Shown here: positions 34,810 to 42,857 of the stretch, one piece after another
Layout: the number at the start of each line of letters is the position of its first letter
How positions within the stretch are numbered: position 1 is the first letter of the stretch
Source: RGIG8050 sp045588915
GTDB lineage: Bacteria > Bacillota > Clostridia > Christensenellales > UBA1242
Direction of reading: 5' to 3'
Length of the DNA stretch: 64,000 bases
Assembly: GCA_045588915.1 (NCBI GenBank)
Contig: JAZNFA010000003.1
Coordinates: forward strand, 52,509-116,508
Translations under genes and position numbers: made by a program
The notes under the pieces: generated by a model
Databases searched by the model: none
Told to the model about the DNA's origin: nothing
What the model saw: only the letters and a program-made list of their open reading frames with translations

Positions 34810-34839
34810 ATTATAATTTATGCTAAAATTCAAAGTCAA
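34810..34839 (-). promoter_or_regulatory. Promoter of paralogue A, predicted leaderless
   Basis: TTGACT (34834-34839), 18-bp spacer, TATAAT (34810-34815), 7 bases, ATG at 34802. Confidence 0.75.
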
Positions 34840-34886
34840 TACACACCCAACAAAAACTTTGTCAATTTTTGACAAATTATCAAAGA

Positions 34887-34971
34887 TGGTGCGGCCGAGA
34901 GGGCTTGAACCTCCACATCTTGCGATACAGGATCCTTAGTCCTGAGCGTCTGCCAATTCCGCCACGGCCGC
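34887..34971 (-). tRNA. tRNA-Leu, anticodon AAG
   Basis: Class II tRNA with a 7-bp acceptor stem (GCGGCCG/CGGCCGC), D arm GCGGAATTGGCAGACGC, anticodon stem CAGGA/TCCTG with loop CTAAGGA, a long variable arm, T arm GAGG-TTCAAGC-CCTC, and encoded CCA. With T33 in place, positions 34-36 read AAG, decoding CUU. Bacterial Leu tRNAs with A34 are rare (GAG or TAG is usual), so the anticodon merits a check. Confidence 0.93.
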
Positions 34972-35037
34972 AATCACAATTAGCATATCAAAAAATGAAC
35001 TACCTGTAAAGCACGGCAACGGAAGTTTATTAAATTT

Positions 35038-36273
35038 TTATAATTGACTGTGGCGTACGACTTTTTGCACGGTTTCCCAATAATTAGCACGTTTAACATC
35101 TTCCTGTACACGCACAGGGATTTCGGCAATCACTTTTCCATTATCGGTAACCAATACTTTTCCTAAATCCATTGATGTCGTTAAAGGTGCTGTGACTGTA
35201 TCAGGAATTTCCAAAGCTAAGGCAATTTTTCCTGTTTGGTCTTTTCTGGTCAAATGATAGTAATTCGCAGCAGGATAAAGTGTCACTTGTTCGGCAATCC
35301 CATTTTTTAAGTTGACCGTTTTTAATGGTTGACTTGCATCCACAATTAACTTATTTTCAAAATTTTGATAGGCATAATCTAACAAAGCACTACTTTCATT
35401 GAAGCGTGTTTGACTGTTCGCCGCACCAATAATCACAGCAATCGGTTGCAAATCATCACGCTGGGCAGCTACCGTAATGCAATGTCCAGCTTCATTTGTA
35501 AAACCAGTTTTTCCACCCAAACAACTTTGATAACGACGAATCAATTTATTCGTATTCGTCAACCCAGTCACACGTCCCGAAGGGTGCGTTAAATCATACA
35601 TCCATACGTGATTAAAATCCCCATAGTGTGGTGATTGCATAATTTTTTGATACATTTTTGCCATATCACGTGCACAAGAATAAGCCCCCGTTGCTGGCAA
35701 ACCGGTGCAATTCACAAAATTAGTATCTCGACAACCTAAGGCTTGCGCAAAAGCATTCATTTGTGTGACAAAGTTTTCCACTGAACCACTAATATGTTCT
35801 GCCAAAGCAACACAGCTATCATTCGCCGAAGCTACCACAATTGATTGAATCAAATCACGTACACTATATTCACTACCAGCATCCAAGAAAGCTTGACTGC
35901 CACCCATTGAAGCTGCACGTTCACTCACCATTACCATTTCATCCATCTTGATTTTTCCTTGCGCCAAAGCATCATAAACTACACCTAACGTTGCAACTTT
36001 GGTCATTGATGCAATTGGTAAATGTTGGTCAGCATTGTGCTCATATAATATTTTTCCACTTTTACCTTCCATCAAGAAACCAGCTTTTGCTGTAATTTTC
36101 GGAGCATTTGTTTGTTGTTCACTGTTTTGCGTATCTTTCGCTGTTTCGACAACTTGGGTTGGTGCTGTTACAGCACAATCATATTCTTTGCAACTTGAAC
36201 TACCGTGTGCTGTGACAAAATTACAAAGCGTTGCCACCGTTAAAGCTGTGATTAAAAATTTATTTGTTTTCAT
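35038..36273 (-). CDS. dacA: D-alanyl-D-alanine carboxypeptidase (DacA/DacF type)
   Basis: 411 residues from the ATG at 36273. Signal peptide FLITALTVATLCNFVTAHG. S11 peptidase motifs: SMTK (nucleophile), SAND (SxN) and GGKTG (KTG); a beta-rich C-terminal PBP5-like domain and a weakly amphipathic end (ANYWETVQKVVRHSQ) for membrane contact. It trims the terminal D-Ala of peptidoglycan stem peptides. Two linked cysteines may be present near the N-terminus (SSSCKEYDCA). Follows the membrane gene at 36293 by 19 bases. An ATG two codons upstream (36279) is an alternative start. Confidence 0.93.
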   Translation of the reverse strand: MKTNKFLITALTVATLCNFVTAHGSSSCKEYDCAVTAPTQVVETAKDTQNSEQQTNAPKITAKAGFLMEGKSGKILYEHNADQHLPIASMTKVATLGVVYDALAQGKIKMDEMVMVSERAASMGGSQAFLDAGSEYSVRDLIQSIVVASANDSCVALAEHISGSVENFVTQMNAFAQALGCRDTNFVNCTGLPATGAYSCARDMAKMYQKIMQSPHYGDFNHVWMYDLTHPSGRVTGLTNTNKLIRRYQSCLGGKTGFTNEAGHCITVAAQRDDLQPIAVIIGAANSQTRFNESSALLDYAYQNFENKLIVDASQPLKTVNLKNGIAEQVTLYPAANYYHLTRKDQTGKIALALEIPDTVTAPLTTSMDLGKVLVTDNGKVIAEIPVRVQEDVKRANYWETVQKVVRHSQL

Positions 36274-36292
36274 AAACATAGTTTGCGAAATC

Positions 36293-36916
36293 TCATAAAG
36301 GTTTATACACAATTTTTCCTAAGACAGTCCAAAACACCAAAAATTCCAAAACACCCAAAACCACAGCAACTACAATTAACACCGATGCTCCATAGATTAC
36401 CGTTCCCCAAGGACGTTTTCCGACACACGTACGACAATAACTTCCCCATTGAAAAGCCCAAACTAATCCCACCAACAAAATTGCCGTCACTAATAACAAC
36501 CAGACAGTATAAAAAATGATGACCAAAATTGCTGGCAAACTGTAATAAAAGAAAACCCACCAAATTGCAACACTCAGCCAATAGCCGTGCATTAACACAA
36601 CAGGAAAAATCACCAAAGCTGTCACGCGCGATAGCATCGCCAAACAAAAAACCACAATTACTGGAATCGCAAGCGATAAAATACGTTGCCAAATAAAACT
36701 ACCAATACTTGACCCAATCGCCGTTGCATTTAAAATATTTCCGTCAATCAATTGATAGTTAATACCTTCAATGTCAACATTACCAATCACAATGGTAACA
36801 ATTCCTAAAACAGCACCAACCACACACCATACAGCCAACCAAATTAACGTGCGCCGATATTTTTTCCATTGCACACGCAGTTGTTCCACTAATCGGAACC
36901 ACCAAAGTGCTTGCAT
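36293..36916 (-). CDS. Multi-pass membrane protein, SpoIIM-like in architecture only
   Basis: 207 residues from the ATG at 36916. Five or six hydrophobic segments: near 22-45, 75-100, 103-125, 130-160 and 175-200. A short extracytoplasmic loop IEGINYQLIDGN follows the first. The layout resembles SpoIIM proteins, but no diagnostic motif is seen, so I do not assign it. TATAAA ends 6 bases before this ATG with no ribosome binding site, which is why I prefer it over the ATG at 36940. Upstream of dacA and probably co-transcribed. Confidence 0.6.
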   Translation of the reverse strand: MQALWWFRLVEQLRVQWKKYRRTLIWLAVWCVVGAVLGIVTIVIGNVDIEGINYQLIDGNILNATAIGSSIGSFIWQRILSLAIPVIVVFCLAMLSRVTALVIFPVVLMHGYWLSVAIWWVFFYYSLPAILVIIFYTVWLLLVTAILLVGLVWAFQWGSYCRTCVGKRPWGTVIYGASVLIVVAVVLGVLEFLVFWTVLGKIVYKPL

Positions 36917-36954
36917 AAATAATTTATATGAGTTTGCCACAAAATAAATGCGAT

Positions 36955-38082
36955 ATGAAATTGAAACAAAGTTTTCGTTTTTTGCGTGGCATATTGTTTT
37001 CAGTCATTGCCTTCAGTGTTTACGCTTTTTTAATCGTACCATTTGTGCACGGCATTACCACGCCAGATCGGATTGTTTTAACCCCCAGCGAATACGCCAG
37101 CCGTGCAGATGTTTCACCCGAAAATCTCACCAGCAGCGACCCCGAAACCGAAAAATATATCACGGTTAAATTATTAGGTTTCATCCCCATCAAAAAAGTC
37201 TTAGTTGATATTCTTCCCTTTGACACAATTATTGTCGGTGGAATGCCAATCGGTATTATGGGACAAATTGACGGTGTACTTGTCACAGCAACTACCAACG
37301 ATAAAACTTTACAAAAAGGCGATGTTGTCCATTCGGTCGACGGTATTTCAGTACAAACCTGCGAAGACTTCCTTAATGCAACCAATAACAAATCACAAGT
37401 AAACGTTGTCTTAACACGTAATGGCACCAAACTAAAACGCCGATTAAAAGTCAATCAAACCATTGATTTACGTGATACAACAAACGGCGTCGGTATCCTT
37501 ACTTTTATTAACCCAGAAAACAATCAGTTTTCTGCGCTCGGCCATCAAATGACAGATTTTGAAACTGGCGCTAACGTTAATTTATCTGGTGGCGAAATTC
37601 GCACAGTAAAAACTTACGGCATTATCAAAACACAAGGTAAACAAACTGGAGTTTTACAAAGTTCAATTCAACAAAACACACCAACCCAAGGTAGTATTAC
37701 CCAAGGAACAAACTTTGGTGTAAGTGGTTGCCTTACTCCGGACAGCACGATTTTAACAATGTGCGACACCACAATGCCCGTTGCCACACGTTATTATGTA
37801 CAACCTGGCAAAGCAACTTTGCGCACATCATTAGACGGCACAACCATTGAAGAATTTGATTGCGAAATTTTAAAAACACGTTACCAAAACCGACGCGATG
37901 ATAAATCGATGGTCATCCGTGTTACCGACGAACGCCTACTCGACGCAACAGGTGGCATCGTCCACGGTATGAGTGGCAGTCCAATTATTCAAAACGGACA
38001 TCTCGTCGGCACACTCACCCACGCTATGACCCACGACCCAGCCAAAGGCTATGCCCTCTACATCGACTTTATGACATATTAA
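36955..38082 (+). CDS. spoIVB: SpoIVB-like serine peptidase (S55) with PDZ domain
   Basis: 375 residues. N-terminal membrane anchor (ILFSVIAFSVYAFLIVPF), a PDZ domain (IVGGMPIGIMGQIDGVL ... GDVVHSVDG), then the S55 domain: LTFINPENNQFSALGHQMTD contains the catalytic His and HGMSGSPIIQNG the catalytic Ser, ending THAMTHDPAKGYALYIDFM as in SpoIVB. In Bacillus, SpoIVB triggers sigma-K activation during sporulation; here no other spore gene is in view, so sporulation itself is only suggested. Start uncertain: 36955 (MKLKQSFR) fits the anchor; 36928 is in frame upstream. Confidence 0.9.
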   Translation: MKLKQSFRFLRGILFSVIAFSVYAFLIVPFVHGITTPDRIVLTPSEYASRADVSPENLTSSDPETEKYITVKLLGFIPIKKVLVDILPFDTIIVGGMPIGIMGQIDGVLVTATTNDKTLQKGDVVHSVDGISVQTCEDFLNATNNKSQVNVVLTRNGTKLKRRLKVNQTIDLRDTTNGVGILTFINPENNQFSALGHQMTDFETGANVNLSGGEIRTVKTYGIIKTQGKQTGVLQSSIQQNTPTQGSITQGTNFGVSGCLTPDSTILTMCDTTMPVATRYYVQPGKATLRTSLDGTTIEEFDCEILKTRYQNRRDDKSMVIRVTDERLLDATGGIVHGMSGSPIIQNGHLVGTLTHAMTHDPAKGYALYIDFMTY

Positions 38083-38099
38083 CTATTACCTAACAACTT

Positions 38100-39281
38100 T
38101 TAACGTTTTTTCTTGTTTCTTTTTTCAATTTCGGCATCAAGTGCTTGACCGATAGCTTCTAACGAGAAATCGTCTTCGGCAGGTTCGGTAATTGTTTCTG
38201 CTGTTGTGGCAGCTTCAATTACCGGTTCAACCTCCACTTCTGTTTCTTCTTCAGCTACTGGTTCGTTTGCTTGTCTTTCAGCTTCTTGCTCTGCTTCTTC
38301 TTGTTTTTTTATTTCACGACGTACATCAGCAGCTAAAATATCGTCGACCAAATAGTTGATAAACTGTTCTTTTTCTTCATCAGTTAATGGTGCTTCTTCA
38401 ATTTCTTGATTTTCGGTTTGAGCTGTTTCCTCTACTGGTTCAGTTACTGGTTCGTCAACTGCATTTTCAGCTACCGGTTCCGTTGGAACTATTTCAGGTT
38501 CGACCGTTTCAGATTCTTGTGTAACTGGCTGAGGATTATTCATTTGTTCAATTTCAGCATCATTATTAACTGAGCGTAATTCAACTTTATTTTCAGCTTG
38601 TTTCTGAACAATGATATAATCACGAACTTCGACAACTTGTTCTTCGGTCAATTCACCCTTCGCATCAAACAAAGGTTTTGCTTGTTTGCCAAATTTATCT
38701 GGGTAAGCATCCACCAAAATAAAAGGTTTAGTAATACTTAAAAAATTAATACTATTTTCTTTGAGCGCCAAAAAGATGGCATCACGGTAATTATTTTTTT
38801 CTTTGTTAAAACGTTGCAGGAACATCGCCAAAATTAGTTGTACGACAGGCATAATCAAAGCTAAACCAAGACCAATCATAAATGTTTTGGTAATTACGTT
38901 AGCAATTAAAGCAATCACAGCAATTAAAATTGATGCTGCTAAAATCAAGGTTGAAAAGTTACGCTGAGTTTTAATTCCACACGCACTGTCATATTCTTTG
39001 CGAGTCATCGCACGAACACCACCATTTTTAACGGCAATTGGATACTTACATTCATTTTCATCGAACTTACGCAAAAAGTCACGATATAAATATAAAGATT
39101 CACGTTCTTTTGCATCTTCTGGAATAAAGTTAGCACGACGCCACAACTTGGCAATACTTGTTAAAGCATTAGCACAAAAATTCTTTTCAATTTCAATCCG
39201 ACGGACAGCATTAAAAGCCCAAAAGATTGACAAAACAATCAACGCAATAATAAAGCCAATAATAATGAAGTTGTAAAACAT
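38100..39281 (-). CDS. Membrane protein with long acidic tail, unknown
   Basis: 393 residues. One N-terminal membrane segment (residues 4-23), a soluble region of about 85 residues, two more segments at about 110-155 (LILAASILIAVIALIAN; IGLGLALIMPVVQLILAMF), then a cytosolic domain and a very acidic Glu/Pro/Val-rich low-complexity tail (about 245-380, EEETEVEVEPV type repeats) ending in basic KKKR. The first part resembles other unknown Firmicutes membrane proteins; function not recognised. GGGGG ribosome binding site 5 bases before the ATG. Confidence 0.75.
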   Translation of the reverse strand: MFYNFIIIGFIIALIVLSIFWAFNAVRRIEIEKNFCANALTSIAKLWRRANFIPEDAKERESLYLYRDFLRKFDENECKYPIAVKNGGVRAMTRKEYDSACGIKTQRNFSTLILAASILIAVIALIANVITKTFMIGLGLALIMPVVQLILAMFLQRFNKEKNNYRDAIFLALKENSINFLSITKPFILVDAYPDKFGKQAKPLFDAKGELTEEQVVEVRDYIIVQKQAENKVELRSVNNDAEIEQMNNPQPVTQESETVEPEIVPTEPVAENAVDEPVTEPVEETAQTENQEIEEAPLTDEEKEQFINYLVDDILAADVRREIKKQEEAEQEAERQANEPVAEEETEVEVEPVIEAATTAETITEPAEDDFSLEAIGQALDAEIEKRNKKKR

Positions 39282-39346
39282 TTTAAACCCCCAAGTTCCT
39301 GCAATATTTTAACGGAAATTATCATAAATGGCAAATAAAATTGAGT

Positions 39347-40246
39347 TTAATTAACATTACCCAAAAAGATAATTTCAGTTTCTAAAAGTACACCTGTTGC
39401 TTTTTCTACTACATCCTGAATATGATACAAAACTTGTAAAATGTCGTGACAAGTCGCATTCCCCAGATTCACAATAAAATTACAATGTTGAGTGCTTACC
39501 TGCGCCCCACCCACGGTATAACCACCCAAACCCAAATCTTCAATTACTTTACCAACATAGAACCCATCTTTTGGGCGTTTAAACACACTACCTGCGCTCG
39601 GTTGTCTGGGATGAGCACGTCTTTTTTGCACAATTTCTTGCATACGTGTTTTAATTTTTGACGATTCATCTTTGGTTAAACGGAAATACACACCCAAAAT
39701 CACAGCTGTTTTATCCATAAAACGTGAATGACGATAACCAAAATCTAACTGATTACGTGTTAAAGTTTTTACTTCGCCATCTTCCAAAACATCAACCATT
39801 ACCACAACATCACTGATACTATGCGCAAAAGCACCACAATTCATATAGACACCACCCCCCACCGTTGCCGGAATTCCGGTTGCCCATTCCAAACCACTCA
39901 ATCCGTGCTCACACGCATATTTTACCACAGCACCTAACTTCGCCCCAGCATCAGCGTAAACAAAAACATCATTATGTTCAATGTTGGTAAAATTCAACTT
40001 AATTACGACGCCATCAAAACCATCATCACTCGCTAAGATATTTGCCCCTAAACCTAAAATAAAATATGGATATTCTAAAAAGTCTAAAGCACTAATCAAT
40101 TTACATAATGCCGTTTTTGTTTCGACCACAACAAAATAACGTGCCGGGCCACCCACACGAAAAGTTGTCCAACTTGACAATGGTTCATTTCTTTTAACGT
40201 TTTTCTTACCACAAATATGCTGTAAATAGTTATCTAAAATTTTCAC
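39347..40246 (-). CDS. murB: UDP-N-acetylenolpyruvoylglucosamine reductase MurB
   Basis: 299 residues. FAD-binding segments TFRVGGPARYFV, GLGANILASDDGF and GIPATVGGGVYMNCGAF; substrate segments YRHSRF and PSAGSVFKRP with the conserved catalytic serine; and a C-terminal glutamate region. It reduces UDP-GlcNAc-enolpyruvate to UDP-MurNAc. The start is a GTG at 40246 that overlaps the TAG of tsaC (TAGTG), so tsaC-murB are translationally coupled. Confidence 0.96.
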   Translation of the reverse strand: MKILDNYLQHICGKKNVKRNEPLSSWTTFRVGGPARYFVVVETKTALCKLISALDFLEYPYFILGLGANILASDDGFDGVVIKLNFTNIEHNDVFVYADAGAKLGAVVKYACEHGLSGLEWATGIPATVGGGVYMNCGAFAHSISDVVVMVDVLEDGEVKTLTRNQLDFGYRHSRFMDKTAVILGVYFRLTKDESSKIKTRMQEIVQKRRAHPRQPSAGSVFKRPKDGFYVGKVIEDLGLGGYTVGGAQVSTQHCNFIVNLGNATCHDILQVLYHIQDVVEKATGVLLETEIIFLGNVN

Positions 40247-40794
40247 TAATCTATAGATATGCCACTACCAGGTCGAAGTATCTTAATTTGTGCCGGTACT
40301 TGACTGTGGTCAAATTGAACTAAAGAACTGGCAACTTGTTTTAATTTACGACCACGTACCACTGCCACATCTTGTTCGGCAAACACCATTGCACCTTGTC
40401 GCCACGAAGTTATCACCGATTGTCCGTGTAAATTTGCACTTGTTGCCACCAAAGGAACTTTACACGCAGTCAAAAGTCGGTTCAACCAACCACTACGAAT
40501 CACACGCACAGCTTGTCCATTGATAATCACAGATGTCCGTTTTTTTAATAACATTCTTTTTTCTTCGGGAGTAATTTGTCCACAATGGAGCATCACAGCA
40601 TTTATTGAAGGCAATAACCAAATTAACTGCGCATCGTTCGGTTTCCCTTTTGCTAATTTTACTTTTTGCACAGCATCTTGATTGAGCGCGTGACAACCAA
40701 TCCCCCAAACAGTATCGGTTGGATAAACAATAACACCACCCTGTTTAACATAGTCTGCAATTTTTTTAATTTCGTGATGACGGAAAATTTTCAT
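40246..40794 (-). CDS. tsaC: TsaC/Sua5 family L-threonylcarbamoyladenylate synthase
   Basis: 182 residues: YrdC domain only, no Sua5 C-terminal domain. Motifs: GGVIVYPTDTVWGIGCHA, AKGKPNDAQLIWLL (normally KxRP), PLVATSANLHG, and a final RPG (ILRPGSGISID). It makes threonylcarbamoyl-AMP for the t6A pathway, upstream of TsaB/TsaE (24 kb). It has its own strong promoter inside the end of gltX, and its -10 box ends 5 bases before the ATG. Confidence 0.9.
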   Translation of the reverse strand: MKIFRHHEIKKIADYVKQGGVIVYPTDTVWGIGCHALNQDAVQKVKLAKGKPNDAQLIWLLPSINAVMLHCGQITPEEKRMLLKKRTSVIINGQAVRVIRSGWLNRLLTACKVPLVATSANLHGQSVITSWRQGAMVFAEQDVAVVRGRKLKQVASSLVQFDHSQVPAQIKILRPGSGISID

Positions 40795-40799
40795 AACTT

Positions 40800-40829
40800 A
40801 TTATAAAAAAGAAATTACCAACACGTCAA
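40800..40829 (-). promoter_or_regulatory. Promoter of tsaC-murB, predicted leaderless
   Basis: TTGACG (40824-40829), 18-bp spacer, TATAAT (40800-40805), 5 bases, ATG at 40794. The -35 lies within the last codons of gltX. Confidence 0.7.
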
Positions 40830-42257
40830 ACGAGCCTTAACCAAATCATTTCCCAAAACACGACAGATTGCCCACAAATCTGGAGTGTTTGTTTTACCAG
40901 TCACAGCCAAACGAATTTGAGCTGTTAAATTACGCAAAGTTGGTTTATCTGGTGCACTTTCTTTGATTTTTTGCCACCAAGTATCTTTATCATCATTCGC
41001 ATCATAAATTTCGGCATACTTTTTCAACATTGCACCATCAAGGTTTTGTCCATCAACAATAATTTCATCCCAGACATAACTATACAAATCTGGAATATCT
41101 TCAAACTTAATCAAGTCTTTACGTGGACGTTCGCCACCACGTTCGACACCAAGCATTGCTTCGATACGAGTTTTGATAGTTGGTGTTAATTTTGGCAATT
41201 TTTGCCAATCCCACTCATTAAAAAGTTTTACCATTGTTGCGTGGTCATAACGAGCCCAAACATTTTTGGCGATATCGTTAAATTTTGGCAAATCAAATAA
41301 AGGATTATTTGTCCCAATTTTACTAATTTTAAATTCAAAATCCGTCAAAGGTGCTGTTGGATTCGCCATACGCCACAATTCAAAATCACTATTATAAATT
41401 GTTAATAAATACTCAAAAATTGCATCACGTGGATAACCAGCATCAACCAAATTCATTACCAAAGCTTGTGGGTCTTTGCGTTTTGAAAGTTTCCTTTTTT
41501 TTCCATTATCTTCAATATTGATAGTCGGCATATGTAAATATTGCAAACGTGGAAAACCTAACAAATCACACAATTGCATATGTTCGGCAGTGGAAATTAA
41601 CCACTCTTCTCCACGTACCACCAAAGCTGTACCCATTAAAGTATCATCAATGACGTGAGCCAAATTATAAGGGGGTAAACCATTTGCTTTCAAAATAATT
41701 GGGTCATTTTGTTGAGGTTGTAACGCAATTTCCCCACGTGCAGCATCGTGAAACACAATGCGCTCGCCCCAATCTTGATAACCAAAATTTGCACGAATCA
41801 CATAAGGTTCACCGGCAGCTAAACGTTTTTGCACTTCATCGGCACTTAAATGACGACACTTTGCATATTTACCATAATAACCCGTTGGCTCATTATTTTT
41901 GGTTTGCGTTTCACGCATCTGTGTTAAATCCTCTTCGGTACAGAAACAATAATATGCTTTTCCTTGTTGCACTAAATCGTGAGCATATTTTTGGTAAATG
42001 GCAGCACGTTCACTTTGAACATAAGTTTCAGCAAACTCAAATCCAAAATAACGGAAAGTTTGATTCATCTTTTCCACAGCATCAGCAACATAACGTTTAC
42101 CATCAGTATCTTCAATACGCAAATAAAAGCGACCACCGTTTTGGCGTGCTAAGTAAGAATTTGCTAATGCCGTTGCCACCGTACCTAAATGGACATAGCC
42201 AGTTGGACTCGGCGCAATACGATAACCGTTAATTTTATTAGAGTGGCAATTTTTCAT
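40815..42257 (-). CDS. gltX: Glutamyl-tRNA synthetase
   Basis: 480 residues. Class I synthetase: HIGH-type motif in APSPTGYVHLG, FYLRIEDTDGKRY, NGLPPYNLAHVIDD, RGEEWLISTAEH, and the KMSKS-type loop KKRKLSKRKDP. The C-terminal anticodon domain is complete. Charges tRNA-Glu, and in many Firmicutes also tRNA-Gln before amidation; which applies here cannot be seen. The ATG lies inside the last 20 bases of ybaB. Stop is 9 bases before the tsaC -10 box. Confidence 0.96.
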   Translation of the reverse strand: MKNCHSNKINGYRIAPSPTGYVHLGTVATALANSYLARQNGGRFYLRIEDTDGKRYVADAVEKMNQTFRYFGFEFAETYVQSERAAIYQKYAHDLVQQGKAYYCFCTEEDLTQMRETQTKNNEPTGYYGKYAKCRHLSADEVQKRLAAGEPYVIRANFGYQDWGERIVFHDAARGEIALQPQQNDPIILKANGLPPYNLAHVIDDTLMGTALVVRGEEWLISTAEHMQLCDLLGFPRLQYLHMPTINIEDNGKKRKLSKRKDPQALVMNLVDAGYPRDAIFEYLLTIYNSDFELWRMANPTAPLTDFEFKISKIGTNNPLFDLPKFNDIAKNVWARYDHATMVKLFNEWDWQKLPKLTPTIKTRIEAMLGVERGGERPRKDLIKFEDIPDLYSYVWDEIIVDGQNLDGAMLKKYAEIYDANDDKDTWWQKIKESAPDKPTLRNLTAQIRLAVTGKTNTPDLWAICRVLGNDLVKARLTCW

Positions 42258-42540
42258 TACGCAACTCCGTCACTTGACGTAAACATTCATTGATTACAGC
42301 AATAACTAAATCTTCTGTCATTTCAACATCATCTGGATCAACAGCTTCTGGCTTAATATGCAAATCTAATAATTCATAAGCACCTGACATTGAAGCTGTT
42401 ACCATCCCACCACCAACCGTTGCTTCCACAGCAGTTTCAGCTAACTCAGCTTTGGTTTTTTCCATTTGTTTTTGCATAGCTTCAGCTTGTTTCATTAAGC
42501 TTGCCATTTGTCCATTGTTACCCATTGAAAAATTTCTCAT
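42238..42540 (-). CDS. ybaB: YbaB/EbfC nucleoid-associated protein
   Basis: 100 residues, dimeric DNA-binding protein. AMQKQMEKTKAELAE helix, TVGGGMVTASMSGAYEL core and PEAVDPDDVEMTEDLVIAV are family marks. It sits downstream of dnaX, the classical dnaX-ybaB order. No clear ribosome binding site; the ATG comes 9 bases after the preceding stop. Overlaps gltX start by 20 bases. Confidence 0.94.
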   Translation of the reverse strand: MRNFSMGNNGQMASLMKQAEAMQKQMEKTKAELAETAVEATVGGGMVTASMSGAYELLDLHIKPEAVDPDDVEMTEDLVIAVINECLRQVTELRNEKLPL

Positions 42541-42549
42541 AAATATAGT

Positions 42550-42855
42550 TTACACGATTTCTACTTTGTCGCCAAACAAATCCTTTAAGCGTGCAACATA
42601 TTCAGCATTGTCATCCTGCGCAACAACCGAACTATCTTGCAGTACTAAGTCAATATCTTCGCCAGCAATCTTTTTCATTGTAGTTAAATGATTTTTAATC
42701 ATATTTTTTTCGGCTTCATTATGCATCTTCAAAATTATTTGACCGTCACCAAATGACACATCATCCATATTACTTAACAAACCAAACAAAGCAAAATTCT
42801 TTTCAGCACGTAAGGTTTGTAAAATTTTCACCCAGACTGCTTCTAAATTTTCCAC
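42550..42855 (-). CDS. Separate DnaX C-terminal (tau) domain-like protein
   Basis: 101 residues from the GTG at 42855, two bases after the dnaX stop. VWVKILQTLRAEKNFALFGLL and the beta-strand pattern that follows resemble the C-terminal domain of Gram-positive DnaX tau, which contacts the polymerase alpha subunit. It is in a different frame from dnaX, so it is either a split gene or could be joined by frameshifting. Remote similarity only; the position between dnaX and ybaB is the strongest argument. Confidence 0.6.
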   Translation of the reverse strand: MENLEAVWVKILQTLRAEKNFALFGLLSNMDDVSFGDGQIILKMHNEAEKNMIKNHLTTMKKIAGEDIDLVLQDSSVVAQDDNAEYVARLKDLFGDKVEIV

Positions 42856-42857
42856 AA

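Noticed and set aside
41699..42232. 177-codon plus-strand frame opposite gltX
   Set aside because: Complement of an unmistakable synthetase; His/Asn/Gln-rich product typical of a shadow frame.
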